Of a DNA stretch of 64,000 nt, positions 21,358 through 33,335 are shown piece by piece. Position 1 is the first letter of the stretch. Each line of letters begins with the position of its first letter. Made by a program: the position numbers and the translations under genes. Under the pieces are notes generated by a model that saw only the letters and a program-made list of their open reading frames with translations, made no database searches and was not told where the DNA came from. Source of the stretch: Isoetes taiwanensis (taxonomy: Eukaryota; Streptophyta; Lycopodiopsida; Isoetales; Isoetaceae); NCBI GenBank assembly GCA_021234155.1, contig JAJEKV010000027.1, positions 6,510,623 through 6,574,622 on the forward strand. Direction: 5' to 3'.

Positions 21358-23653
21358 GTGAGTATCTGGGCTCAAATAAGATTTGAAGCATGTTATTAGA
21401 CAAACTGATTAGAGCTTGTTAAGAAGAAACCACCTCAGACTAGAGCATGTTAAAAAATGACCTTGGAGGATGGCAATTTTTGTTTTTGATGCAATTTTCG
21501 TTGTAAATACCTTGCTGAAGTGCCATCTGCCCACAAATTTAGGCTTCTAGCCTTTCTCCTTTCTACCATTTATTTTCCTGGATTAATGGAGCTTTTATTT
21601 TGTTCTTCTGGGTGATTGGTCATCTCACATTTTAGCTAAGGGGCTTTGAACTTTTTGACTGGATTGTGGCAAGATCACTGTCACAGCAGGTAATGATATC
21701 TGCCATTGAGTGTTTTTCCTTTCTTTTGATGGGTTGAATTTAGTGCACTATAGAAATGATTCAAGTAGAAAAGACTCAAAGGTAAGAGACTGCCGATTTT
21801 TTGTGTCTCATAATCTGGCTCGACCCATTTTCTTTCAAGTGTTTCAATCCCATATATGGAATATTAAAATTGTTTTTGGCATAGAGGAGGAAGCGGAGAG
21901 CTCTTTTTCTAAATTGTCAGCAAAGAACTCCTTGACTAAACCATCACATGTCATATAGAGGTTAGTTTCTTTGTCTGATTCTGTAAAAATGAAAGGTTTA
22001 AATGAGTCGAGAAGCAAGAAATTGAAGTACGACTGAATTAGCTGGCCTTATAGTTTTGTTTCTATTGCAACGTTAGAGACCAACATGCTTAGGAAAGAAA
22101 TTGTCTTTCTGTTGGGCCATAGCCACAGCAGACTTAAGGCAATAATTCTGATGTAGGTAGCCGACAATTCTCCCAAATAAAAGCTATTTCTTCATGCACA
22201 TCTCACTCAGGTATATCTAATTAACCGAAGTAGCTTTCATTATGTATTTTTTTGTCATGAGGTGGTCTATTTATACACGAGGTGCTGCATCTTTATTTGT
22301 TGCAGAGCAGACTTACGGAGGCCACAATCATGATAATTATTTTATTGTTTTGGAGCTTACCAAAATGGCTAGATGGATGACAGAGATGGAGAATTGTTTC
22401 TGTGTCAGTACTTTGGAAATAGACAAATGCATTATTAGAAACAATGTTAAGGTCTGCTGAGTCTTACGATGGGCTTTGTTGCCGTGATTATGCAAAAATT
22501 CAAAACTTAAGGCAAAATTGATGATCTTAAGGTCTGATGGTAAAGCAATCCAAATTGTTTTTAACCAAATCTTGAGCAGTCAAATATCTTGACTGTCTTG
22601 CATATATATTTTCTTTTACATTTAGGGTTGTTATGTTTGACATAAATTGCTATTTCATGCAATTTAATGTCACGCTTTTTCTCGTTGGTTCATTTCGGTC
22701 CTATCTCGCATTTTTATCAAATGGCGAAGAAAAGGGTATACTTGACGATTTATTTTTTTCCAGATTTGAAAATTTATCAGAGTGTATTGATGATTTGTCC
22801 TGTTGATCTGGCCTTGTTTTTTTTGTTTAGCGCAGAATTACTAAGTTGATTGTGCATTGGAAAGGCTGATGTACATGGATATAGTAGTTAAGTGTAGTTA
22901 GATATTTAATTACTCTTTGTAATTATTGCAACTATTCTTTCTACTTAGGCAACTCCACTAAATGCATTCATTTGACATTTACTCTATGATAGATCCTGTT
23001 CGTTCTTACATTCAATGTTACCCTTGGATGAAATAGGTTGTGCCGTTTGGAAGATTTAACGAAGTGGTCCAAAGCATTGGGGTTGGTCTTGCCAAATGCG
23101 CAGGCTCAGATAGTCCTGCAGATGACTCTGGATTTATACTTATAGGAGAGATGTAGGAGAGATATGTTGATGCCCGACTTATCCACAATGAAGAAGCTTC
23201 CTTAGTTAGAAATTGGTTTCTCTACCTAACATTTCCTTCAGCTGTAACTTACAGACTGTACGAGTGGGTTCTGAGCATGAGTTTTACTTGCTTAAGCAAT
23301 CATCCAGGTATTTTTAATAACGTGGACCTTACCAAAATATATATGTCATCTGTTTTTTATCTTATTATGTTTCATTATGCTAGCACATGACAAAGATGGA
23401 AGGGCCTAGACTCTACAAGATATTGTTCCTTTACAAGTTTTAAGAAACAAACATATTTTTGAAAAAGCTAATGCCACAATGCCCAAGGCATGGTTTCAAG
23501 GCCCAACATTTATAGAATACATGTGCTTAAACTATATTAGCTTTTGTTTCCAACTAGAATCTAATTAATAACATTTACATCTAATGACCATATATACCCA
23601 ACTAAATGTCCTCAACCATATTTCGCAAAATTTTAATTTAATCTCGACGAAAA

Positions 23654-23681
23654 GCCCAGCAACGCTGGGCACTTTTTCTAG
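23654..23681 (+). repeat. Helitron 3' terminal hairpin and CTAG end
   Basis: Perfect 7-bp stem GCCCAGC/GCTGGGC, 3-nt loop AAC, then ACTTTTTCTAG and an insertion-site T. Confidence 0.88.
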
Positions 23682-23702
23682 TTATCTTATATTATAATGT
23701 TA

Positions 23703-24379
23703 CTAAAAAAAAATGCCCAGCATTGCTGGGCTTTTCGTCGGAATTAAATTCCAGAATTAGTAAAGTTATGGTTGAAATTGTTCTTATACGATGTTTTATT
23801 TATTGAGCTTAGAAAACAACTTATCAAGTTTTGGAATGTTCATAGCAATTGTCTTATTGTCACACGTGTGAATATGTGTGTCCGCTTTGCATGTTGTCTT
23901 GTGAGGCTCATACCTATTTAGCTCTCATTGGAACTCTTGCACTTTGTCCGTGTGCAGCAGTTCCAAGATGTCTTTGGCTCTTGTTTTTTATTTCTTGAAT
24001 GGCAATCTATTCCACTCTTAGAGTGTAGAGATATCATAGAACATCCTATTGCATATAGCATATTTTCAATTGCAATCGATGAAGGTCGACATTTTATCTT
24101 ATAGATGGCGGCAATCTGGACATTTGTTGGGCGCCCTACATAAATTGGCCAACTCTATTAAGTTTCCTATCTATGATAATTGTGAATGTCTTTTTCTACA
24201 TCTAACCTAATATTTATGATTTATTAATGGAGTGTTTTCTTAGCAGGTCTTATATATTGATGGACTTTAAAGCTTTTAACCTTCATTCATGAAAAGGTGT
24301 GTCAACCCTAGGGATGCAGAAGACAACTTCTGGTAATAAAAGAAATATAAATTTTTGAGCAATATTATTATAAAATAGA
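23703..24379 (-). mobile_element. Small non-autonomous Helitron, opposite orientation
   Basis: On the minus strand GCCCAGC-AAT-GCTGGGC is followed by ATTTTTTTTTAG and T, ending at 23703. The subterminal CGACGAAAA is shared with the neighbouring plus-strand Helitron. A 5' end resembling TCTATTTTATAATAATATTG is found at about 24379. The 3' end is clear; the 5' boundary and hence the length of about 0.68 kb are tentative. Confidence 0.55.
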
Positions 24380-24790
24380 GACGTGTTGGAGAGCAAACAT
24401 ACGTAGACAATTGCTATGCACGTCAACTTCTTCATGTAGTCGGGAAAAACATTTATATGAAGTTGAGCATATAGTCTGAAACAACATTTTATCTTATAAC
24501 ATACAAGAATTTAGTGCCCTTGTGCACAAGAATTTAGCACCCTCTGAACCCCAAATATGTCTAATCCTATCATTTTGAAGGTTGATGCTAGAAAAAATAC
24601 ACATTATGTCACATTCTTCACCTCTGTTTCTGCAAAAGGAAAAAAGAACCTGCATTATTTCAAAGCAACAAATGGTCATGCGTTAATTCGAGCCCTTCTA
24701 ACCTTCTAATAAGCACATCGCATGTCTTAGCATTAAAAGTTTTGCTAGAAGTTTGCTTATTACATTCTATTAGCATGATCTTATTTTATT

Positions 24791-24941
24791 CTTGGTAGCC
24801 TTTTAATATTTGGTTATTGTGTTTGGTGATGGGGCCTAGTCCCCAGGTTTTAGATGGGCTGTTGCCCTTGCATGTGCCGTCCCATAACCCGTTGGGTTCC
24901 CGTGGACGTAAAAATTCATCTTATCTTATCTTATCTTATCT
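24791..24941 (+). mobile_element. LINE 3' end with (TTATC)n tail
   Basis: Near-identical sister of 5553-5711. Hairpin AACCC-GTT-GGGTT is at 24886-24898, followed by CCGTGGACGTAAAAATTC and the microsatellite tail. No coding part is retained. Confidence 0.65.
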
Positions 24942-24944
24942 TTT

Positions 24945-25865
24945 GCACATTCTTTAATGATGACAACTTTCCCTTGTTGCCACTTTCTGTGAATGACCCA
25001 ACTGAAACCCTGGAGGAGTCGAGAGCCAAATCATTGGGAAAATCTAGCCCAGGCCACAAAAGATCTGTAAGCAATGTGCTTAAAAATCTAGAAACAACCA
25101 AAAAATTAACTTGAAGGGAACGGAAGATTTACAAAGTGGCCACAAGAACACAAAGAGGCAGCACAAATCCAGACCAAAAGTTTATTCCATTTATGTATCA
25201 AAGTTGGTTATATATCAAAGTAGCCCAATTTAGTGCAATGTTCAAAGTTGGTTACATATCTCCGTATCAAAGTTGGTTACGTATCAGAGTAGCCCAATTT
25301 ACTGCAATGTTTCCTGATTGACATGTTACGTATAAAGGTTTTTAGCTGAGATATAAAGCCCAGATTGTCATGATACTTGTGGAGCTGTAAGGGTATGTTT
25401 CTTGGATGTAATATGGATCTCACTTCTGTTGATAAGTACCGGGACAATTTTTTTAAAGAGTACATGAGATGGAGTGGTAGAATAAAGTGACTTGTTTTGT
25501 ATATGGTGCAGTCGAAGGCACATTCATCTGCTTCAATGGCAAAAAAAGGTAAGTTTGTCAAGCATTTGGCGGTCCCTTGAAGGTGAGGGATGTGGCAAAT
25601 GCGTCCTGGATGAAATAAAATAAAAATGATGGTGTTTAACAAATCAAAGACCACACGAAACATGAATCAATTTGCTATTATATACATTTTCATGTTGATA
25701 TCTGATGTAGATGATGTCTATAAAGCATAATAAAAATATTTTGAATCGAAGGACTTAGAACCAGATGTAGTTGGCTCAAGTATCCTGACCAGCAGAATAT
25801 TTACATGGTAGGCTTATGTATGTATAAAGCAATGGCATGAGACAATCTTGTAGAATATCACCACA
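24945..25865. other. Intergenic DNA, nothing recognised
   Basis: Short frames only. A local repeat of ATCAAAGTTGGTTA units occurs near 25197-25300. Confidence 0.5.
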
Positions 25866-25867
25866 GA

Positions 25868-26440
25868 TCAAATAAATAATTGCCAGAATATTTGGGTCCA
25901 AAGCGTGTCGACCACTACCATTAAGGCATCAAAGCCCCTTAAGATGCATGGAAGCCCCACGATGAAATCCACGGTAATAACTTCCCATTTTGCATTAGGC
26001 ACGTCTAAGGGTTGCAGTTCCCCTGGAATGGGTAATTGTTCTGCCTTTGTTTGCTGACATACCTGACATTGCTTAATATATCGGGCAATGTGTTTCTTCA
26101 TGCCTGGCCAAAAATAGCTGGAGCGGATCTTGAAATATGTCTTCATAAATCCTGCATGCCCCGCTATAGGATTGTTATGTGTATCATGGAGAATGAGCTT
26201 ATGAACTCCTGACGTCTCGGGAACACATAACTTATCCTTGTAATAAAGGATATCACCTTCCTTTTTATAATGGCGGAAAATCTGTTCTGGCTTGTTTGGA
26301 TAGACTTTGCCATATCTCCTGAAATTCCGGATCTGCTGGAAGAGTCTATTGTATCTGATTACCAAACCCGCTGGAGAGCGTGGAAATAGCATTACAATGT
26401 ATTCAAGTAACCAATGGATGTCTAGAAAGTGCGTCAGCAA
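25868..26440 (-). pseudogene. Ty3-type integrase, truncated
   Basis: The HHCC zinc domain is intact (HDTHNNPIAGH then CQVCQQTK), followed by the start of the catalytic core with the first Asp (WEVITVDFIVGLP). Similarity ends after MVVVDTL; the second Asp, the Glu and the C-terminal domain are missing. The other half of the element is absent beyond 25868. Confidence 0.8.
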
Positions 26441-26660
26441 CCATATTATGCTTGCCCGGCTTATAGACTATTTTAAAATCATACTCTTCCAGAAACTCCA
26501 TCCATCATTATTGTCTCAGATTGAGGTGGGGTTGTGTAAAAATATATTGGAGGCTTTGGTGATCCATGTCCAACTAGAACAGTCTCCCAAGTAAATAATG
26601 CCTCCAGATACGCAAGGCACGCACGACGACAAGTAATTCTTGGTCATGCATGGGGTAACG

Positions 26661-27560
26661 CTATTCTGCGTCATTCATCTTCTTGGAATCATAGGCGATC
26701 ACCCTACTCTCCTGCATTAGTACTCCACCAGTAGCTATCTTACTAGCATCTATGGCAACCCACTTATCCTTCTGAGGATCTGGCAGGGTGAGAACTAGAG
26801 CAGCTGTCAATGCATCTTTCAATGGTCGAAATCTAGCCTGGACCTTGTCCTTCCAATGTGCCATCCAATCCCTAACCTTCTCATGTTTTGTAAGGTCCGT
26901 AAGAGGTGCAGCAAGATTAGCAAAGTTTTTAACAAACTTACAATAGTATCCTGCCAACCCTAGAAAGCTGCGGATCTCTGACACATTTGCTAGGATCGAC
27001 CATTTTTTACCACTTCAATCTTGGCTGGATCTGTAGCTATTCCCTCTACAGAAACAATATGTCCCAAGTAGTCAACCTTGGTGCTTGCAAATCTACACTT
27101 GGAGAACTTAGCATAAAGTTGGTGACGTCTCAACTTCTGCAAGGCCAAGCGAAGATGACGCTCATGAACCTCTAAGGTTTTGCTGTATATGAGGATATCA
27201 TCAAAGAATATGATGACAAAGTCATCAAAATACTTGCAGAAAACATCGTTCATCAACCTCATGGATGTGGCCAGAGCGTTAATTAGCCCAAATGGCATAA
27301 CAGTGAACTTATAATGCCCATAGCATGTCCGGAATGCAGACTTATGGATGTCATCCTCCTTAATTCTTATCTAGTGATATCCTGAGCGAAGATCAATCGT
27401 TGTGAAATACTTAGCTCCTTGTAATTGATACATCAAATCATCGGCACGCAGTAAGGCATAGCGATTCTTAATCGTGTGCTTGTTCAGTTGCCTATAATCA
27501 ATGCACATCCTTAAAGTACCATCCTTCTTCTTTACAAACAAAATAGGTGCACCAAAGGGT
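26661..27560 (-). pseudogene. Ty3-type RT-RNase H remnant
   Basis: RT begins as [19 protein letters not shown] in broken frames (27370-27545), continues as MPFGLINALATSMRLMNDVF, and shows the catalytic box as FFDDILIYS (near 27190-27215), where the family has Y-L/V-DD: Tyr is replaced by Phe. RNase H follows at 26661-26984 (VAIDASKIATGGVL), with a stop or shift between the two near 26987. Confidence 0.8.
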
Positions 27561-27571
27561 GATACACTTGG

Positions 27572-28275
27572 TCAAATGAACCCCAATTTAAGAAGTTCTT
27601 GCAATTGTTTCTTAAGCTCCGTTAATTCAGGTGTACTCGTTCTGTATGGAGTCTTACTGGTAGGCTTAGTGCCTAGTTCTGAGGTAATTTCACATTCCAT
27701 GCCTTGGAAAGGGGGCAATCTATGAATCTCATCTGGAAAGAGGTCGTGGTATTCCCGAAGAACAGTTGTCATTGCCAGGGGCAAGCTATCAATAACCTCC
27801 TCCTGTTTAGACTTGGCGTCTACTGATGCAAGCCTAATAATATAGGCAACCTGATACTTCTTGACGACTTTATCCAACTGATGCAATGAAATACACTGTA
27901 TAATTGGAATAACTAGGTTATCTGCGATGGTTACTCGTGCTCCATTAGCTGATTTAAAGGTGACTTCTCGCTTATCACAATCAATATTTTCCTTTGCAGC
28001 AACCAAGAATTCCATTCCTACAATAAGGTCATAACGACCAATATTCGTGATCTCGGACCCTAGAGCAACGGCTGCTCCTGGCAACTGAATGTTCAAATTG
28101 ATGCGTCAAACCTGTGTATGGCGTACAGCCCCACTAGCCAACGTGACTGGACGTGGCTTTGACTTTAAGGGAGTCAGTTGTAAAGCTTCTGTCATTCTAA
28201 GCGAGGCAAAATTGTGCGTACTACCCATGTCCATAAGAATAATAAAGGGTTTACGATCTACCTATGGCCAATCAT
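27572..28275 (-). pseudogene. Ty3-type aspartic protease region
   Basis: FIILMDMGSTHNFAS (about 28210-28255) aligns with the retropepsin D-S/T-G-A-T-H-S-F motif, with Met in place of Ser/Thr next to the catalytic Asp. YDLIVGMEFL follows (about 28020-28050), the usual second protease motif. The frame then runs into the linker before RT (TPELTELKKQLQELLKLGFI). A frame interruption lies near 28096. Confidence 0.65.
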
Positions 28276-28439
28276 GGATATGACAGAAGGTTGACTATCT
28301 GCTTGACCTGTCTCAATAGCAGCATAAATGTGAGACTCACTTTGTATATAGTCTGGTGCCTTGTCATCAGCAATGTTCTCCAGTTCAATTGGGCCTATGG
28401 CATCCTCTCAATCCACTTTGGCAAGAGCAGCTTGGGCAG

Positions 28440-29667
28440 CCTGGGTGATGTATGGGCATTCCTGCATATGATATCTTGAACGGAAACATCGATAACAGGC
28501 TTTGTCTCTTCGTAAATGCTCACAATTCTCCCTTGGAATTGCCTGAAGAATATCTCAGACAACTCCCGTGGTACTAGCAGACTTATCTGGGACTATGTGA
28601 GCGTCCTCGATACGGTGTATAGCTCTTGTTCTTACCAAAGATAGAGGGGCATGGTCAATGTCTTCCTTCAAACTAAGAGCCTTAGCTTCAGCTTCTGCTA
28701 CTGTTTTAGGATCAACGGCTCGAACCATCTTCCTGAGAGTAGGGAATAACCCCTCAATGTACTCCTCAATTGCCCTGCATTCATTTATTCCAGGAACATA
28801 CAATCGTAATCTCATGAACTCATCCGTGTATGCTTGGACTATCATATTCTTTTGTTCCAGGCAATAAAAAGTTTGAATTTGTTGGCAGCGATGAGCTCTG
28901 GAAACATAGTGAGATTTAAAAACTTTGGCAAAGACCTTGTATCGGCACATGCCTCGAGTCAGCCCATGAGAGCGTGCATATCCTTTCCACCAAATGCGGG
29001 CTGACCTTGTGAGATTAGTGGTAGCAACCTTGCCGATATTCTTTTTTTGTCATTCTATAAGATTTGCCGAACTTATGCATCTCATCTAACCAGGATTCGG
29101 CATCCACACCCGACCTGGTCTTACCCGAAAACTGAGCCAATTTACGGTTCTTCCAAATGCTGGTAATGGCAGAGTCTACGGATTTCTGATAATCCTTCTT
29201 CTTGGTCTTAGCATGGTCATCTGCTGACTCAAAGGACTCTGATGACAGATGATTTAGAACTGGCATCAGATGATGTACTGCTCCATGTACGCTTTGAGCG
29301 GGTGGATGTAGCTGGAGCAGGTACTGGTGTAGGTGGCGGTGGCTGCTATAGCGGGAATCTCAGGGCCATACTCCTGTGGTGCTGGTGGTAGGTTATTAGG
29401 AAGTACATAAGCTTGGAGCTCACTAAGCTGACGCTTCATAAGTATGAGCTCCTGTTCTGGAGTGAGACGACCAGGTTGCACGGGTGTCGCCCATGTAGGG
29501 GGATATAAACTGCACATTGTCATGCATATGCTAGTGCATATGGTAACATGTGCTGGTATCAATGCAAGCCTGTTTTGCCATGGCAAGCATTCATAAGCAT
29601 ATGGCATATGTAAAACAAATTTAATTCCACAAAGAGGGAGCAAACTTTCAGTCTTACACTTCAGCAA
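28440..29667 (-). pseudogene. Ty3-type Gag remnant with zinc knuckle
   Basis: Fragments in successive frames: an N-terminal region (RLTPEQELILMKRQLSEL), the start of the capsid core (LAQFSGKTRSGVDAESWLDE, around 29050-29120), the later core (YTDEFMRLRLYVPGINE and EYIEGLFPTLRKMVRAV, 28620-28860) and a CCHC-like knuckle (ACYRCFRSRYHMQECP, about 28465-28515). At least two frameshifts separate them. Gag would form the particle in a living element. Confidence 0.7.
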
Positions 29668-29669
29668 TG

Positions 29670-30110
29670 CAAAGTCATAACTTCATCCATTTCCCTAATA
29701 AGCATATATTTAGATAATGAAGAGAACATAGACCTACCACACACAATGATGGGTCTTTAATCTAGTGCATAATCTTCATGAAATGCATTTGTGCCATTTC
29801 ATTTTGGAGACAAAATTGAACGAAAGGTTTCTCCACAGGCTTCATAAAAGCTGCCAATGTGTCTTGGTAACCATACGGCAGTACATTTTGCGGGCATGAC
29901 ATAAAACAGTCAAGATACTAATTTGAAAATCCTCATAGCATCCCAGCAAGACAAACACTACATACGCAAAATCAAAGGTAGGCTGCTTTAAGGTCAATTA
30001 AATAAGAGGCCAAGCTATTGAACCCGCAAAAGAATCTCATGTTGCAAGCATGTTGGATAGATACTATCCAGCACTAAAATTTGAAGTCAATAATAGAATG
30101 GGTTCTCTAT
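29670..30110. other. Intergenic DNA, nothing recognised
   Basis: No LTR, primer-binding site or ORF with motifs was seen between the Ty3 remnant and the CRINKLY4-like fragment. Confidence 0.5.
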
Positions 30111-30310
30111 TTAGCCCCATGGCAAACACTTACTGTGGCAAATGCTGCATCGATGAAGCACATCCACATGTAGGTTACCATGTGTGATGTATATTATTGC
30201 GTTGAGAAAGAGAAACAAATGAATTTGTTTTATTTGCATATACTGACCGTATTTACAGCAATTCTGCAACTGAGAATTCCCCCTGTTGGTAATTACAACT
30301 GAGAAGTCCA

Positions 30311-30373
30311 AACGAATTTTCTCAGTTTCTCTAGGATGAGCAGTCCAAGCAAATTTTCTCAGTTTCTCTAGGG
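30311..30373 (-). repeat. Short tandem duplication at the end of the CRINKLY4-like fragment
   Basis: AAATTTTCTCAGTTTCTCTA occurs twice, 35-40 bp apart, each with a flanking GTCCAA. In minus-strand reading it repeats the residues PRETEKI, so the receptor frame ends in a duplicated and shifted tail. Confidence 0.65.
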
Positions 30374-31128
30374 CACTTACCTGCTAAGTAATATTCATCA
30401 TGCTTGCAAGATCCTTGACATATGCCTGCACTACAAATTAAATGGTTAGCATCACCAGCATAATTACCCCAGCATAGAATACTTTGTTGATCTTTCCTGA
30501 CACTACAAGTGTAGGAGTCTGCTGCAGTGATCAAAGCAAGAGGGACTCCACTGGCAGGGTTGCACTGGCCATAGGTGTTATCTCCCCAACAGACGACTTC
30601 ATGGCTGTCAGTTCGAAGGCCGCAGGTATGATTCTCTCCCAGTGCTAGCGAGGAGAAGGTATAATTGGCAGGAACATCACACTGATGGGCATCATTCATA
30701 CCCCAGCACAAGGATTTATTTGTGATCAGTTCTATGCCACAGACATGGTAACGGCCTGCGAATATGGCAGAGTACTGAGACTGGGGATCATTTGCCCAAA
30801 TTTTGGCATAACCTTTCCAGTTGCTTCCCCAGATGTAAGACGTACCATCTTGCAGCTTCAATCCATAGGTGAATCCATCTCCTGCAGCCAATGCCTTCAT
30901 GGGGTACTAGGAGGAAATATGTCATTGTCGTTGTTACTGCCCCAGCAGTCCGTGGTACCCGATCCATCATCTCGGATTGCACAGACATGAAATAATCTGG
31001 CGCTGATGTTTGAGTATCTGGTAGACCGATATTTGGCCGGAATTGCCAGGACTTGGGGTGTATCTTTGTCTCCGCCTCCGGTGTCACCCCAGCAGATTGG
31101 ATTGCGGGAAGTGCAAGTGAGCGCACAG
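30331..31128 (-). pseudogene. CRINKLY4-like receptor extracellular-domain fragment
   Basis: Six RCC1-like repeats are marked by the CWG core and its variants (ICWGDT, DCWGSN, YIWGSN, LCWGMN, VCWGDN, LCWGNY), with the regular HVCxI/HTCGL spacing of the seven-bladed propeller of CRINKLY4/CCR receptor-like kinases. A Cys-rich end (CSAGICQGSCKHDEYY) recalls the TNFR-like stretch. One frameshift at about 30900 separates the first two repeats from the rest. There is no signal peptide upstream (a stop at about 31150) and no transmembrane or kinase segment downstream. In plants these kinases act at the plasma membrane in epidermal patterning; this copy is a partial pseudogene or a gene broken at its 3' side. 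Confidence 0.75.
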
Positions 31129-31500
31129 GGGGGAATTACAGCAATTCACCTCGATTATGGCCCTAATCCACACAACCCTAAAAAAATCCTAAAAAAAATG
31201 GGAGGATATTCACACCCACCACAAAAGAAGCCTCCACCACAGGATTTGCCCCCTTTTCTAAAGTCAACGGCTAACAAAAGGGTGCACTCTAGAAATACTA
31301 TTTAGTACACCTGGATGAATACGGCCACCAAATCATATGAAAACCTTAGAGAAAATAGTACAAAAACAGAAAAAAAAACCCCTGTTATAATGCTAGATAT
31401 TGTAATGAAGAACACATTCACTAGCTGGTGACGAGAAATGTATGACTTTGATGGAGTTAAAATCTCTTAGTTGAAGGCATTTGAATTGCAAGATTGAAGT
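31129..31500. other. Intergenic DNA, nothing recognised
   Basis: A-rich sequence between the receptor fragment and the LINE tail; no ORF of note. Confidence 0.5.
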
Positions 31501-31503
31501 GTT

Positions 31504-31930
31504 AAATAGAATAGAATAGAATAGATTTTTTAACGTCCACGGAGACCAATAGGTCATGGGACCCATACAATGGGCTAGTACAATCATTACTACTAGGATT
31601 AAAAAACCCCTGCCTCGAAAGGTTTTCAAGGGAAAAACCTTTGCAGTAATGATGATACTAGACAAGCGGAGATAATGACTACTGAGGGCTCAGTAATTGC
31701 AGACGGTTATCTAGAACCTCAAGTATGTATAATGCACAGATAGTGCTATGAGAAGTTGTGGAAGCGTGGAATGGAATGCTAAGGTCAAAAAATGATTCCG
31801 GACTATCTCAAAAGCAGGGCAACTCAGAAGAGTATGGCTTTCATCTTCAATAACCTGTAACTGGCAACAGGCACATAGTCTCGCTTCTCGCGGCAATTGC
31901 TACCGCTCCCATCTACCTGTCTCAATCCGT
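31504..31930 (-). mobile_element. LINE 3' fragment with (TATTC)n tail
   Basis: Contains the C-terminal zinc knuckle of the window's main LINE family (CACCQLQVIEDESHTLLSC, near 31800-31875). Then comes a 3' UTR with hairpin GACC-TATT-GGTC (31544-31555), CCGTGGACGTTAAAAAATC, and a microsatellite tail at 31504-31525. It is 5'-truncated within the C-terminal domain and noncoding otherwise. Confidence 0.75.
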
Positions 31931-33330
31931 AGCCTGTGGGACCCCGTGCGAATTGATGCAATAGCTACAAGCTTGTTCCTGGACAATGAAGCAAGTAAAT
32001 AAGCTTGGGGCCCTAAGGAATAAATAAATCCTTAGAAATGCTAATGAAGAATTGTATTTGTGGAAAAATTTCAACTTGGAAATCCAGACATTGGCCAACT
32101 CGAAGGATTCATTTATTAAGGAAATATAGATAATATAGAGGAACAAGTTGCCATTTAAGAAGCTCAGTGAGGTATGCTAGCTTAGTTATAAGGCCTTCAA
32201 CATTTGCTTGCATTTGCTTCCAAGGCTCTTCAGACAGGGATTATGGAATTGTTTGCGAGTGTCTTGCTGCAAGGTTTAATTGTCGGTCATAGGCCTGCCT
32301 TGCTAAGCGTGTTGCATCTGCCGTTGCTGCTTCTTTCAGTGAAGGCTTATCAATTTTGGCTGCGTGGTTTGTTGCTTAGTAGAATGAAATTTATGACAGC
32401 TTCTAGCAGGTGATTACCTGCTACATTGGACGTGCCTTATGGTGGTTATGGTTCTATGGGCATGTCCATGGGGATTGAGGAGGAAATTGGGAATGTTGTG
32501 TTCATAGTGAGAATGAGGTATAAGTCTGGTTATATTCAAGGGAAGGAAGCCAAGAAAGTACTAAAGAAATATATGTCAATCATTTCAACCTCAGTGGTTG
32601 GCACAAGGGAGTTTGGAGAGGTTCAACCCCGTAGGTGGTGCCTACCCTCTTAGGGACTTTAATACTCCTTCGAGTCCATAGGTTCCACTTCAGTACATCA
32701 TAAATGCTTCCCCCACAGTTTGCACATTTTTTACATTTTCTCCACATTACACCCATATTGTTCTCCATTTTTGCACACATTTCACCAATTTAAGCACATC
32801 ATGCAAAAATAGTCAAGATAATACACACAACATTATCCCCGAGATCATTCATCGTCCCGATGAATTATTCAAAAATCTTATATTTGATCTTCATGTCTTC
32901 AACTTGATCCTCAAAATAGCATCACAACTTAACAAAAATCCACTTCAAAAGCATCTATAGGTCTTCCAAGGAAAAGAAATACTAAAAACTTCTAACATCA
33001 TTTTCTCTTCATCAACCATAGGGTGGCAAGTCCCATCCAGGTCAGTGGCACCCTCGCTCTACTGCCTGGTATGGCTCTCTATTCCCTTCACATCACTTAT
33101 ACCTTTTTCATCACTTTTTATGTAGGTCATGGGGCGCTGCTGCCTTTCTAGGTCAGCACATCCATCATGCCATCGATAATCACTTAAACAAACTTGTACA
33201 ACTTCTTTTGATGCCTTCAAATATTGGAGGAATTCAAATAGATTGCAAAAAGAAAATGTCGACCATTGTATCTTCATCTTCTATCTTGAACTTCAAATAA
33301 CTTGTTGGAAAATAAATAGTGCTTAAGGTC
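31931..33330. other. Intergenic DNA, nothing recognised
   Basis: Short frames without motifs; one plus-strand Leu-rich frame at 32204-32413 is not convincing. Confidence 0.5.
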
Positions 33331-33335
33331 TTTCG

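Larger units (their letters stand above)
17551..23681 (+). mobile_element. Helitron, about 6.1 kb, with gene-like scraps
   Basis: The 3' end is textbook: hairpin GCCCAGC-AAC-GCTGGGC (23654-23670), then ACTTTTTCTAG ending at 23681, followed by T. The 5' end is TCTATATATAATAATAATGG at 17551 preceded by A, so the element lies between A and T as Helitrons do. A similar 5' end is at 48344. The interior has no RepHel ORF (no two-Tyr Rep motif or helicase motifs seen), so it is non-autonomous. It contains exon-like pieces at 17948, 19415-19894, 21302-21357 and 23037, which suggests captured host sequence. The 5' boundary is less certain than the 3' one. Confidence 0.72.
25868..29667 (-). mobile_element. 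Truncated Ty3-type LTR retrotransposon remnant
   Basis: In minus-strand order it shows Gag, zinc knuckle, protease, RT, RNase H and integrase, i.e. the Ty3 (gypsy) domain order with integrase last. Coding sequence is lost after the first part of the integrase core (about 25900), and I see neither LTRs, nor a TGGTATCAGAGC-type primer site, nor a chromodomain. It is an internal remnant broken by several stops and frameshifts. Confidence 0.85.

Noticed and set aside
17551-23681. Autonomous Helitron with Rep/helicase
   Set aside because: No Rep two-tyrosine motif or helicase motifs could be found in any frame.
25860-29700. LTRs or primer-binding site for the Ty3 element
   Set aside because: No matching direct repeats and no tRNA-complementary site were seen near either edge; the element is taken as an internal remnant.
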